The position numbers and the translations under genes are program-made. From positions 1-64,000 of the forward strand of contig DATCKN010000039.1 of the NCBI GenBank assembly GCA_036562185.1: a stretch of DNA of 64,000 nucleotides, given 5' to 3'. The notes below the pieces were generated by a model, which saw only the letters and a program-made list of their open reading frames with translations, did not search any database and was not told the origin of the DNA. Positions within the stretch are counted from its first letter, which is position 1. The number at the start of each line of letters is the position of its first letter. Below, piece after piece: positions 36,898-46,364 of this stretch. The DNA comes from Thermoclostridium sp036562185. Lineage in GTDB: Bacteria; Bacillota; Clostridia; DSM-8532.

Positions 36898-37335
36898 TTA
36901 GTTCAAATCAAATGCGTCAAGAACTTTTCTCGCAAGTTCACTGAACTGAGTATCCTCAGGAAGTTTTATTGTATACCTTTCTACCTCGTCCTTATCTAAT
37001 CCAAAAGAATTGTCTTTTCTTCGCGGTAGTTTTTCAATTCTATATCCTTCATCATTCTCTATAACACTAACAAGTTGATGCTTTCGTGCAAACTCAGACC
37101 ATCTTTTAATTCCGGTAGCTAGCTCAAATACTTTTTGATTCTTATCTTCAGGAACATTTTCTCTGCTTATGGACAGCATTTTACCAATCCACATTCCAAG
37201 CTCTTCATCCGAATATCCCGCCTCCAATTTGACGAATCTCTTCGAATCTCTACCTGGTCCTCCTTCCTCTCTCCAAACTGGTATAAGTAATAAGTTTCTT
37301 TTTGAATCCATAAAAATATTTACTTGTGCTAACAT
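36898..37335 (-). CDS. Candidate immunity protein of the upstream secreted toxin
   Basis: A small soluble acidic protein of 145 residues, no signal peptide. It starts MLAQVNIFMDSKRNLLLIPVW and has the stretch LEAGYSDEELGMWIGKML. I do not recognise it with certainty. It follows the large secreted gene on the same strand by 27 bases, with its own GGAGG site right before ATG 37335. A slightly longer frame to 37353 lacks such a site. Small cytosolic proteins in this position after a toxin-tipped gene are nearly always cognate immunity proteins. The immunity role is therefore inferred from gene order. Confidence 0.65.
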   Translation of the reverse strand: MLAQVNIFMDSKRNLLLIPVWREEGGPGRDSKRFVKLEAGYSDEELGMWIGKMLSISRENVPEDKNQKVFELATGIKRWSEFARKHQLVSVIENDEGYRIEKLPRRKDNSFGLDKDEVERYTIKLPEDTQFSELARKVLDAFDLN

Positions 37336-37362
37336 AAGAACCTCCAACTGCAATTAGTATTA

Positions 37363-40300
37363 TCAAGGGCCTTTAACAATCCTTATAATTACTTCAATTG
37401 GAACAGAACTCTCTAAATTTGCAGCATATGCTTTTGCTGCTTCAAAAGCCTGCATCTGCTCTAATGATATATTCACATTTGGTATAGCAACTTCCAGTGC
37501 TTTAGCTGAGTAATCATTGATGGTGACATTTACTCCGTTATAATATCTGCTTGTAAAAGCATCAAGCTCTCGAATATCCCTAACTATTTTACTATATAAT
37601 TTTGCACCATTCCGATATGTAGCAGCAGTAGTATCTATGCTTTTGAAGCTTGTAAGTAATTGATTCTCCAACCTATCCACTGTCGGGAAATTATGGCCTA
37701 AATTGTTGCCTAAGGCGTCATCAATTATATCGCCTCTTATTACTGGTGGTTCCTGCCAAGGATCTCTATCTAATGTTACTACATCTTTAGCATACATTGC
37801 AATATCAATAACATCACTGTCTCCGTCGGAATACCAGTCTGCCAGCATTACCTGTAGAAAAGTACTCCCACCATTAAAATACATGGTCAGTGTATTATAA
37901 ATGCCATAAACACTACATGCTTCGATTATCAGTGCCACTTCTGATATTACTAAATAAGAAGCGCCTACGATAATTCCAACAAATACGACACCTTTTATAA
38001 TATGATTTAAATCAGCGTCATAATAAACAGTTAGCGTAGCATCAGCTTCTGACTTAATATCACCGGTAAAAAAGTCATACCACTCTTCTTGTCTTGGGGT
38101 AATCTCTTCCCATCCCACCAGCCATTTATGTTTATAGTATTTTGGTGATCTTCCAGTTAATAATTTGAAGACATCTTCACGAAGCGCTTTTTCTCTAATG
38201 GTAAGATATTCCCTGACCCCATTAATGTCAATGTTTGCGAGTATAGCTAATTCATATTTATCAAAATCAGTTTTATCATTTTGAACTAATATTTCTAAAC
38301 CTTCAGAAAGATAATCATCAAAAGGATAGTTTGGATTACCAAGACTATAGATAAACCAGTAAATATCTCTTCCAAATATCAACCACTTTTTTCCGTTATT
38401 GAATGTTATTTCTTTTTCAGAGCTGCTGGTTATTCTAACATCATATTCTGAAGGTCTAGCATCCAGTCCATCTTTTATCCCATCATTATCAGTATCAATA
38501 ACAGTTGGGTTACTGGTAAATGTCCACGCCTCTGTAGTATATGAATAACCACCCGGGCTGACGGTTATTACTGTCTTTTCTTCCAGTTCAATCAAGTCAG
38601 GTACACCATCACCGTCTGTATCAACTTCATAGTCTCCAAGTTCCGGATCTTTATCCAACTTAACCAAACACCCATTAGATAAACGAATCCATACACCATC
38701 ATTAACATCATCATCGATAATTTTAATTAGCGGTTCAAGAGCCGTTGCAAAGTTCTCATTGATGTTGGCGAAAATGCCACCTGTTTGAGTGTATAAATCG
38801 CTGTAAGTTGTCCTGTAACTACTGCTACTGATTACCGAAACATTTACTCCATCAGCCTTCAGACGGCTAATCTCCTCTTCCATTGTTGTTATATCATAGT
38901 TTGTTCCGTTTTTATAATTTGCATCCGTAATTAATACGATGTATTTATCTATATTATTCCTGAAGCTTTTCCTTCTTGCCGTTTCAAGAGCATCGACAGC
39001 AGATTCCGGTGTATCTCCACCCCCGCTGGCATTAAGTTTTTTAGGTTCAGCAATAAAACTATCAACATCCAAAAACCAGCCGTGATCTTTCGTACTTGCT
39101 TTTCCATCTACAGTTATGTCTCTAAACTCAACCAGGCCTAATCTAATATCAACATGCTCTTCTTTCAGCTTATTCACATATGTAGTAATATTATTTTTTA
39201 CATTATTAATCGTACCACTCATTGATCGAGTGGTATCAATAGCAAAAACCACATCGGCTTTTCCATTATTGATGGTACTTGATTCGTTTGCATAATCGAT
39301 ATCGTAGAGATATTGATTATAGTCAACAACGAGATAATAGCTAAAATGATCAACAGTACTTGATAATTTATTAGATTCTATGGTTGTATCCAATATCTCC
39401 AATATATTTTTCTTGCTGTTATAGTATGCTATTCTTAAGTCATTAATGTTATGAGAGTCAAGGACTTCCTGAGAAACCGTAAAGGTGATTTTAGCTTTAT
39501 CAAATCTAACTTCCTTTTCATGACGTATGTCAATCGGCTTTCCTATCATTGAATTAATAGAATCGAATATTCCATTAATACTAGCATCAACGATGTCTAT
39601 CTGCTCACTGTAATCTCCGGAACCTAAAATTGAAATCTCCGGGACAACAAGCGATTCATCCAAATCAAATTGCTCATATTCTGACGGCACTAACTTTTGC
39701 TCAAAAATTTCCTGCCCATCGATAATACCGTTTCCGTCACTATCCTGAACCAAAGGATTCAATCCATTCATTATTTCAGTGCCGTCATTCAGTCCATCTC
39801 CATCTGTATCTTTTACACATGGGTTCGTAAAATAAACATATACTTCATCATAATCAGATAAACCATCTTTATCTGTGTCTCTGGAACTCGGGTTTGTACC
39901 ATGGATATACTCCTGTAAACTATTCAACCCATCATTATCAAAATCATTATTGGGATTAAAAGCATCTTTAATATCGACATGCCCAAAAGATGCAGGTAGC
40001 AAAACATAATACTCATATCCATCAGGAATACCATTATCATTGCTATCACTGTTATTAGGGTCCCACCCTAATGAGATTTCAGTATCATTATCAATACCAT
40101 CGTTGTCCCAATCTTTGCTTCCATAGTATCCATTTTGGAATACTATGTTGGTTAGGATATAATTTGACGGAGTGAATTTTACATCGCCGGGATTTCCGCT
40201 AAATCCTAATGTTATCGTTTCACCGGGTTTTATATTTGAGTTATATCCTGCATTCTTTATATGATAATGCCCATCTGAATGATCAACAATCTCCGCTGTC

Positions 40301-40896
40301 CAAAAACGCTCAATGTTAAGAGCGAAATCGAACTCAAGTTGCCAATCCTCGATTACCTCGTCAGAAATGTTTTTAATACTGATTTCTCCGTTAAATGCAC
40401 TTCCCCAGTCACTGGTTATAGCGAAACTTATTTCATACTTATCAGAGGGAACCTGTTTTTTAAAGCTAAGTATTTGATATGTATCCGGTATCTCGATTTC
40501 ATCATCACTGTTTGCAGTGAAACCAAAGCTAATTGATTTTCCTGGCTCAACATCCTGATTTGAACCAGTGTTCTTTACTATATAATTGTTATCTGCATTC
40601 GAAATAACAACTGCATTCCAAATATTTGTTATCTCATGAGGCATATTGAATTTCAGTGACCAGTTCTCGATTGGTTCATCACCAGTATTTTTCAAAATAA
40701 CGTCTGCATTGAAAGCATCTTTCCATTGACTTGTCACGTTAAAAATTACTTCATATCCATTACCGATGTAAATTTTCGTCTGTTGGCTATTTGAATTCTG
40801 ATCTGTAGCTAATGCGTTTGAAAATTGTGTCAATAGAATTGAAAGAACTAAAAACATGGACAAAACGGTTTTTGAGAGGTTCTTAAAAAATCTCAC
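37363..40896 (-). CDS. Secreted CBM2-VWA protein with a CdiA/EC869-like nuclease toxin tip
   Basis: A protein of 1177 residues. Signal peptide 1-30 (cleavage after NALA). Two CBM2-like modules follow (about 40-146 and 152-254), each with a W..AFN start and a PG.(S/T)I..GF end. Next are calcium-binding thrombospondin type-3 repeats (260-396, DTDGDGLNDG type), a linker domain, and a VWA domain (545-728, MIDAS DTTRS and GGGDTPES). More type-3 repeats (756-812) and a hydrophobic stretch (966-996) follow. The C-terminal domain (1053-1177) opens RGDIIDDALGNN and has NFPTVDRLEN and TSFKSID. Asp1059/1060, Asp1074, Ser1083 and Lys1085 fit the E-D-S-K pattern of the Zn-dependent DNase CdiA-EC869. GTG 40896 has GGAGG upstream; a GTG at 40932 precedes the predicted transcript start. 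A small gene follows as candidate immunity. Confidence 0.85.
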   Translation of the reverse strand: MRFFKNLSKTVLSMFLVLSILLTQFSNALATDQNSNSQQTKIYIGNGYEVIFNVTSQWKDAFNADVILKNTGDEPIENWSLKFNMPHEITNIWNAVVISNADNNYIVKNTGSNQDVEPGKSISFGFTANSDDEIEIPDTYQILSFKKQVPSDKYEISFAITSDWGSAFNGEISIKNISDEVIEDWQLEFDFALNIERFWTAEIVDHSDGHYHIKNAGYNSNIKPGETITLGFSGNPGDVKFTPSNYILTNIVFQNGYYGSKDWDNDGIDNDTEISLGWDPNNSDSNDNGIPDGYEYYVLLPASFGHVDIKDAFNPNNDFDNDGLNSLQEYIHGTNPSSRDTDKDGLSDYDEVYVYFTNPCVKDTDGDGLNDGTEIMNGLNPLVQDSDGNGIIDGQEIFEQKLVPSEYEQFDLDESLVVPEISILGSGDYSEQIDIVDASINGIFDSINSMIGKPIDIRHEKEVRFDKAKITFTVSQEVLDSHNINDLRIAYYNSKKNILEILDTTIESNKLSSTVDHFSYYLVVDYNQYLYDIDYANESSTINNGKADVVFAIDTTRSMSGTINNVKNNITTYVNKLKEEHVDIRLGLVEFRDITVDGKASTKDHGWFLDVDSFIAEPKKLNASGGGDTPESAVDALETARRKSFRNNIDKYIVLITDANYKNGTNYDITTMEEEISRLKADGVNVSVISSSSYRTTYSDLYTQTGGIFANINENFATALEPLIKIIDDDVNDGVWIRLSNGCLVKLDKDPELGDYEVDTDGDGVPDLIELEEKTVITVSPGGYSYTTEAWTFTSNPTVIDTDNDGIKDGLDARPSEYDVRITSSSEKEITFNNGKKWLIFGRDIYWFIYSLGNPNYPFDDYLSEGLEILVQNDKTDFDKYELAILANIDINGVREYLTIREKALREDVFKLLTGRSPKYYKHKWLVGWEEITPRQEEWYDFFTGDIKSEADATLTVYYDADLNHIIKGVVFVGIIVGASYLVISEVALIIEACSVYGIYNTLTMYFNGGSTFLQVMLADWYSDGDSDVIDIAMYAKDVVTLDRDPWQEPPVIRGDIIDDALGNNLGHNFPTVDRLENQLLTSFKSIDTTAATYRNGAKLYSKIVRDIRELDAFTSRYYNGVNVTINDYSAKALEVAIPNVNISLEQMQAFEAAKAYAANLESSVPIEVIIRIVKGP

Positions 40897-40933
40897 TTTA
40901 CCACTCCTCCATAATATTGGAAATCGTGTCACA

Positions 40934-40963
40934 AATATACACTTTTAGCATATGTTATGTCAA
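40934..40963 (-). promoter_or_regulatory. Promoter of the toxin-immunity unit
   Basis: Minus strand TTGACA (40958-40963), 18-base spacer, TATATT (40934-40939). The predicted start near 40927 lies after the GTG at 40932, which helps to fix the toxin start at 40896. Confidence 0.65.
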
Positions 40964-41406
40964 GATATTTCTCTCATTTATGACATATTTCACCACCGGG
41001 ATATAATTAAAATTGGGCGACATTATGAAAAACTCATATCATTGTCCTAGTATATTTACCGATAAAACTCAAATTAAAATATTACCATTCAAAGGGAAAA
41101 CTGTTTTTCTATATAATATTACGCTAAGGAAACTGTTAATGATAAGAAGACAGCAGTTAAATCTTTTGTGTTATAAGGTTTCCAAGTGGATATTTTTTAG
41201 ACCGCTTTGGCCTTAGTTAAATAATTTCTTAGATAGCGTTTCCTGTTGAAAGATATATTAATCTGTTTTTATTGTTTCTTGTATTGGCTCTTATTGTGTA
41301 TTGGTGTAAAATATAAGGAAATCAGTGCTTGTGGGATTCAAATGAATTAGCCGGGATAGCATTTAATAGGTGTCAATAATCATTAAATAAATATATCCGG
41401 ACAGGG
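40964..41406. other. Gene-free stretch at the right edge of the accessory region
   Basis: AT-rich. A 67-codon frame at 41013-41216 has no ribosome site and no recognisable features. I see no repeat of the tRNA-Ala 3' end here that would mark an attachment site. Confidence 0.4.
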
Positions 41407-42240
41407 ATGAGTATAGTGGAACGAAAAATCGAAGAATTTATCAAGAATTATATGAAGTCGGACAAGAATACCATGCGGCTTATTGACAAGCCAGCTTTTG
41501 GTGAGCCCGTTGTAGGTTTCAGTGACGGTGATGACGAGTTATACAGTTTTTACAAGCAACATATTGATCCTCAGTTTTACAAGCTGCCGGCTGAGTGGCT
41601 TGAGGAGACCTACGGTCACCCGTTTGATGATAGAAATGTGAGTGTTATCAGCTGGGTTTTACCTCAAACAGAGGATACAAAGAGCCTATGCCGCGATAAG
41701 ACAGACTGTCCTGCCATGGAATGGCAACTGGTCAGGGTGTATGGCGAGGAATGCAACCGTGGTCTTGCAAAAGCACTGGAAGGATATCTTATTGGGTTAG
41801 GTTATGAAGCTGTGGCTCCTATGTGCAGCGAAAAGTTTTCCTGGGGAGATTCAGAGAGGTTCTATAAGGTATCAAACTGGTCAGAACGGCATACGGCACT
41901 GATTTCAGGCCTTGGTACTTTCGGGCTTTGTGACGGATTAATATCTGTAAAAGGTAAAGCCGCACGCTACGGCTCGGTAATTGTCAACTGCCGTCTGAAA
42001 AAAACGCCGCGAAGCTACAAAACATACAATGAATATTGCCTGGCAAAGAATGGTTGTACTGCTTGTATAAGGCGTTGCCCTGCCGGTGCTGTCACTGTTC
42101 AGGGACACGATAAAGAAAAATGTGTCCGTTACCAGAATGAAATTATTAAAAAAATAAGCCATGAACGCTACGGTTACGAGGGGTATTCTGTCTGCGGCCT
42201 GTGCCAGACCGGAGTGCCTTGTGAGTCAAGGATCCCTTAA
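41407..42240 (+). CDS. Epoxyqueuosine-reductase-like (QueG-related) iron-sulfur protein
   Basis: A protein of 277 residues related to the Fe-S reductase part of QueG. It has ISGLGTFGLCDGLI, a run of the QueG type (loop that binds cofactor), and a 4Fe-4S motif near the C terminus, NGCTACIRRCPAGAV, followed by CGLCQTGVPCESR as a second Cys set. Long cobalamin-binding elements of QueG are not obvious, so queuosine maturation is not certain. Such paralogues are common in clostridia and act as unspecified reductases. ATG 41407 is used, but GTG 41416 has the better spaced ribosome site (AGGGATGA). It stands alone. Confidence 0.8.
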   Translation: MSIVERKIEEFIKNYMKSDKNTMRLIDKPAFGEPVVGFSDGDDELYSFYKQHIDPQFYKLPAEWLEETYGHPFDDRNVSVISWVLPQTEDTKSLCRDKTDCPAMEWQLVRVYGEECNRGLAKALEGYLIGLGYEAVAPMCSEKFSWGDSERFYKVSNWSERHTALISGLGTFGLCDGLISVKGKAARYGSVIVNCRLKKTPRSYKTYNEYCLAKNGCTACIRRCPAGAVTVQGHDKEKCVRYQNEIIKKISHERYGYEGYSVCGLCQTGVPCESRIP

Positions 42241-42549
42241 TGATAGAATTCTAAATGCAATAAACAGGTTTGAAAGCAATGATTCCACAGAGCTCACGCA
42301 TGCAGGTAATACCTATGAAATTAGTGCATCAGTGAGCTCACTTAGTTTAAAAACTTTCTTGGAAAACAATACGTATGAGCGGTTCAATTGAAAGCCCTTG
42401 TCATAGGTGCGTTAACAGCATGAAAAACATTACTGAGCTGTTACAAGGTATTTACATACCAAGTTAAAAGTTTTTCCTGAGTTTATAATTTTATTATATA
42501 ATCCGGTAAGGCCACTCAAATAGTTATACTTAATACGAGGGAGAAGGGT
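42241..42549. other. Short gene-free stretch before the two-component system
   Basis: No gene supported. A TATAAT at 42497-42502 has no good -35, and lies about 50 bases before the response regulator, so it is a weak promoter candidate. Confidence 0.35.
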
Positions 42550-43224
42550 ATGTTTCGGATTTTGGTTGTTGATGATGATAAAAATACACGCCGGTTGTTG
42601 GAAGCGGTTCTGACTGCCGAGAATTACACTGTTTTTACAGCCGTTAACGGTGAAGATGCCCTTGAATTGATGGAGAGGGAGCACATTGACCTTGTGGTTC
42701 TTGACATTATGATGCCCAGGATGGACGGATACGAGTTTACCAGGGTTCTTAGGAAAGCAAACAATAATCTGCCAATTTTAATGGTTTCAGCAAAGCAATT
42801 GCCCGAGGACAGGCACAAGGGCTTCATTGCTGGTACGGATGACTATATTACAAAGCCTATTGATATGGAAGAAATGCTGTTGCGTATCAAAGCGCTTCTG
42901 CGCCGTGCACAAATCGCAAGCGAAAAGAAGATTGTGATAGGAGATGTAGTGCTTGATTATGACAGCCTTACGGTCTCAAAAAACGGCGAGGTTCAGGAAT
43001 TGCCGCAAAAAGAGTTTATGCTTCTATTTAAATTGCTTTCTTATCCAGGAAGGATTTTTACACGCATTCAGCTGATGGATGAAATATGGGGCAATGACAG
43101 CGAGTCCGGATGGCAAACACTGACAGTTCATATCGGAAGGCTTCGGAAACGGTTTGAAGGATGGGAAGAGTTTGAAATTGTGTCCGTCAGGGGACTTGGC
43201 TATAAGGCAGTGAAAAAAGTATGA
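42550..43224 (+). CDS. OmpR/PhoB-family response regulator
   Basis: A protein of 224 residues with a receiver domain (1-120) and a winged-helix DNA-binding domain. Receiver residues are intact: the acidic pocket VVDDD (7-10), phosphoacceptor Asp52 in VVLDIMMPRMDG, the switch Ser in MVSAKQ, and Lys in YITKPI. The effector domain shows LPQKEFMLLFKLLSYPGRIFTRIQLMDEIWG and the wing VSVRGLGYKAV. GGGAGAAGG lies ahead of the ATG. It overlaps the histidine kinase gene by four bases (ATGA), forming a standard two-component operon. The target genes cannot be told; the nearby dnaK paralogue and Fe-S protein are candidates. Confidence 0.95.
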   Translation: MFRILVVDDDKNTRRLLEAVLTAENYTVFTAVNGEDALELMEREHIDLVVLDIMMPRMDGYEFTRVLRKANNNLPILMVSAKQLPEDRHKGFIAGTDDYITKPIDMEEMLLRIKALLRRAQIASEKKIVIGDVVLDYDSLTVSKNGEVQELPQKEFMLLFKLLSYPGRIFTRIQLMDEIWGNDSESGWQTLTVHIGRLRKRFEGWEEFEIVSVRGLGYKAVKKV

Positions 43225-44276
43225 AACTTCAGGAAAAGAAACACCGTTTGGCATTAACTTTACTGTTCTCCGGCGTGGTTTTTTGCTTTTTTCTTGTAAC
43301 AATGGCCCTGGTCGGAGGAGTTATCATCTTTTTAATTCATCGCGGAGTGCTGGTGCCCAGTGGCGATGCTCCCAAAAGTGCCCATCTGATCCTGATAATG
43401 ATGGTGGCAAGCATACTTCTCGGTGCGGTATTGACTGCTGTTACGAGCCGTTTTCCGCTTAAACCCGTCAATGACATCATCAATGCAATGAACCGGCTTG
43501 CTTCAGGCGACTATAAAACACGCCTTTATTTTGGAAAACCTCTAAACAAGCACCCGACAGCGGTGGAAATCAGCAACAGCTTCAATAACCTGGCAGAGGA
43601 ACTCGAAAAGACCGAAATACTGCGTACTGATTTCATCAATAACTTTTCGCATGAGTTCAAGACTCCCATCGTTTCCATCGCAGGGTTTGCTAAGCTGCTG
43701 AAACACGGAAATCTGACCGAAGAGCAGAAAGCCGAGTACATTGACATTATCGAGGAAGAGTCTTTGCGCCTTTCGGCTATGGCAACAAATGTGCTGAACC
43801 TGACAAAAGTGGAGAACCAGACAATCCTGACCGGAGTGTCGCTTTTCAATCTTTCCGAGCAGATCAGAAACTGTGTACTGCTTCTTGAACACAAGTGGAG
43901 CAAAAAGAACATTACTCCGGAACTTGATTTCGGAGAGTATTACATCAACGGCAATGAGGAAATGATGAAACAGGTGTGGCTCAATCTGGTAGATAATGCT
44001 GTAAAATACGGTGATGAAGGCACTGCGATGCGTATAGACATTACTGAAACCGAAAGCAGTATTTTTGTTTCTGTTTCGGACACAGGCGTTGAGATTCCTC
44101 CCGAGTCAAAGGATAAGATCTTCCGGAAGTTTTACCAGGTGGATGAGTCACATTCAAGCGAAGGCAACGGCATCGGGCTTGCAATAGTAAAAGGAATCGT
44201 TAAATTACATAACGGTGATGTAACCGTGTTATCCGGAAACAATAAAACGGTATTTACAGTGTCACTGCCTAAGTAA
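43221..44276 (+). CDS. Sensor histidine kinase
   Basis: A protein of 351 residues partnered with the upstream regulator. Two membrane helices (about 10-40 and 54-75) flank a very short outer loop, so it may sense the membrane itself or a small signal. A HAMP domain (78-130) is followed by the HisKA domain with His144 in NFSHEFKTP, and the ATPase domain with N box NLVDNAVKYG, G1 box SDTGVEIPPESKDKIFRKF and G2 box GNGIGLAIVKGIV. The G1 box has Glu where DTGxG is usual. The rest looks active. The short sensor resembles intramembrane-sensing kinases of Firmicutes linked to envelope stress. Confidence 0.94.
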   Translation: MKLQEKKHRLALTLLFSGVVFCFFLVTMALVGGVIIFLIHRGVLVPSGDAPKSAHLILIMMVASILLGAVLTAVTSRFPLKPVNDIINAMNRLASGDYKTRLYFGKPLNKHPTAVEISNSFNNLAEELEKTEILRTDFINNFSHEFKTPIVSIAGFAKLLKHGNLTEEQKAEYIDIIEEESLRLSAMATNVLNLTKVENQTILTGVSLFNLSEQIRNCVLLLEHKWSKKNITPELDFGEYYINGNEEMMKQVWLNLVDNAVKYGDEGTAMRIDITETESSIFVSVSDTGVEIPPESKDKIFRKFYQVDESHSSEGNGIGLAIVKGIVKLHNGDVTVLSGNNKTVFTVSLPK

Positions 44277-44326
44277 ATCTTCTGATAAAATCCGAACGAC
44301 AAAATATCGCTGGAATTTAATTTTTT

Positions 44327-44370
44327 AAGGAAGCGTACAGAAACTGTCTGTCGCTTCCTTGTTTATTTTC
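44327..44370 (+). terminator. Terminator of the two-component operon
   Basis: AAGGAAGCG (44327-44335) pairs exactly with CGCTTCCTT (44352-44360), with an inner ACAGA/TCTGT stem, followed by a T-rich run. Confidence 0.85.
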
Positions 44371-44579
44371 AGTTAATAATACAGCCATATAATCTGATCC
44401 ACTACCTGGACAGAATAAGCAGGGATATGAACATACAAGCGGTGAGTAGGCAGACAGGATTTCCTGACAGCAAACAACAGGGTTAACGGAAATTTTAGAC
44501 TACAGGGAATTTAACGCTGTCTGATGACAGCTGTCTTAAAGCATATCATACGTTCATTAACAGAAGGAAATTGATAATT

Positions 44580-46364
44580 ATGGGTAAAACGATTGGAATA
44601 GATTTAGGTACGACGAATAGTTGTGTTGCTGTAGTAGAAGGTGGCAAGCCGGTTATCATCCCAAATGAGAATGGAAACCGGACAACACCGAGCGTTGTTG
44701 CCTTCACGAAGGAAGGAGAGCGGCTTGTAGGTGAACAGGCTGTAAGGCAGGCTGTAATCAACAGCGGCCGGACAATCCGCTCGGTTAAACGCCATATGGG
44801 TACCGACTGGAGAAAGGAAATTGACGGGAAACTATATTCTCCTCAGGAGATCAGTGCGATAATTTTACGCAAGCTGAAAGCAGATGCTGAAGCCTACCTC
44901 GGTGAAAAGGTAACTGATGCAGTTATCACAGTTCCTGCATATTTCAACGATATTCAAAGGCAGGCAACAAAAGATGCCGGAAAAATTGCGGGGCTGAATG
45001 TCAAACGCATTATTAACGAACCGACCAGCGCTGCGCTTGCCTATGGTCTTAACAACGGTACCCCGCAGAAAATAATGGTTTATGACCTTGGAGGAGGTAC
45101 CTTTGACGTTTCCATTATAGAAATCGGGGAAGGTGTAATTGAGGTCCTGGCAACGAACGGTGACAACCATTTGGGCGGAGACGACTTTGATGAACGTATT
45201 GAAAATCATTTGGTTGATGTTATCAAAAAGGAGCATAATGTTGACGTAAGACGCGATTTTGCCGCAATGCAGCGGGTAAAGCAGGCGGCAGAACAGGCGA
45301 AGAAAGAACTGTCTTTTTCCGAAGTCAGCTATATAACGCTTCCATTCCTGGCTCAATCTCACGGCCAGCCTGTTAATTTTGAATATACGCTTTCCCGTGC
45401 CATGTTCAATGAGCTGACGCGTGATTTGGTTGAGAGGACTGCAATTCCCGTACAGAATGCATTAACTGATGCGGGAATAGCAGCATCGGAGCTTTCAAAA
45501 GTCCTGCTCGTGGGCGGTTCTACGAGGATTCCGGCAGTACAGGATAAGGTCAGGGAACTGACGGGAATCATTCCGTCAAAGAGTATCAACCCTGATGAAT
45601 GCGTGGCACAGGGGGCTGCAATACAGGGGGATACCCTTTCCGAAGGTTCAATTGCGCTTTTTGGAAGAGACGATATTCTCCTTCTGGATGTCACTCCATT
45701 GAGCCTTTCAATAGAAACTGTCGGCGGCGTTGCCACCCGGTTGATAGAACGAAATACCACGCTTCCGGTACGTTATTCGCGGATATTTACCACAGCAGCA
45801 CCATACCAGAGAAGTGTTGAAATCAACATTTTGCAAGGTGAACGTCCAATGGCGAAAGATAACAAATCCATTGGAAAATTCAGGCTGAACGGTATAAAAC
45901 GCGCTCCCGCAGGAGTACCGCAAATTGAAGTCACTTTTGACATTGATGTTAACGGGATTCTTAAAGTTTCAGCAAAGGATCTGGATACCGGTAAGGAGCA
46001 GTCAATTACCATAACCGGCAATGAGAGAATGTCAGATGAAGAGATCGAAAAGGCAATCAGGGATGCTGAACAATATGCAGCGAATGACAGCATCCGCCGG
46101 CAGGCGATTGAAATAAAGGCAGAAGCAAGCAAGTGCCTGAACATTGCCCAAACAGCGCTTGGCAGGGCAAGAAAAGAAATCTCAAAGGAAGAAAGGAAAC
46201 AGATTAAAGCAGATATTTCCAATCTGAATAAGCTTTTGGTAAAGGCAAAACCCGATAAGATGACAGACAACGATATTTTGGCCATCCGGAATGCATTGGA
46301 ACACCTGAAATCAAGTAGTGCCAATGCTTTAAGAGTAACAGGCGTTGACATGAAAGAAACTTAA
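44580..46364 (+). CDS. dnaK: DnaK-type Hsp70 chaperone, lone paralogue
   Basis: ATP-driven chaperone of 594 residues. The nucleotide-binding domain has GIDLGTTNSCVAVVEG, VYDLGGGTFDVSI, and LLVGGSTRIPAV. The substrate domain has DVTPLSLSIETVGG and the linker DILLLD. The helical lid (about 500-590) is present, but the usual Gly-rich tail and acidic EEVD-like end are missing. There is no hrcA, grpE or dnaJ nearby and no CIRCE operator upstream, where a small hairpin GCTGTC-TGAT-GACAGC (44516-44531) lies instead. It is therefore a second dnaK, outside the normal heat-shock operon. ATG 44580 has AAGGAA upstream; TTG 44571 is less likely. Confidence 0.93.
   Translation: MGKTIGIDLGTTNSCVAVVEGGKPVIIPNENGNRTTPSVVAFTKEGERLVGEQAVRQAVINSGRTIRSVKRHMGTDWRKEIDGKLYSPQEISAIILRKLKADAEAYLGEKVTDAVITVPAYFNDIQRQATKDAGKIAGLNVKRIINEPTSAALAYGLNNGTPQKIMVYDLGGGTFDVSIIEIGEGVIEVLATNGDNHLGGDDFDERIENHLVDVIKKEHNVDVRRDFAAMQRVKQAAEQAKKELSFSEVSYITLPFLAQSHGQPVNFEYTLSRAMFNELTRDLVERTAIPVQNALTDAGIAASELSKVLLVGGSTRIPAVQDKVRELTGIIPSKSINPDECVAQGAAIQGDTLSEGSIALFGRDDILLLDVTPLSLSIETVGGVATRLIERNTTLPVRYSRIFTTAAPYQRSVEINILQGERPMAKDNKSIGKFRLNGIKRAPAGVPQIEVTFDIDVNGILKVSAKDLDTGKEQSITITGNERMSDEEIEKAIRDAEQYAANDSIRRQAIEIKAEASKCLNIAQTALGRARKEISKEERKQIKADISNLNKLLVKAKPDKMTDNDILAIRNALEHLKSSSANALRVTGVDMKET

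Noticed and set aside
40896..40932. Longer N terminus for the CBM2-VWA toxin starting at GTG 40932
   Set aside because: The predicted promoter puts transcription start near 40927, downstream of that codon, and only GTG 40896 has a ribosome site.
41013..41216. 67-codon ORF right of the toxin promoter
   Set aside because: No ribosome site and no family resemblance.
44400..44579. CIRCE heat-shock operator ahead of the dnaK paralogue
   Set aside because: I looked for TTAGCACTC/GAGTGCTAA and found none; only a small unrelated hairpin is present.
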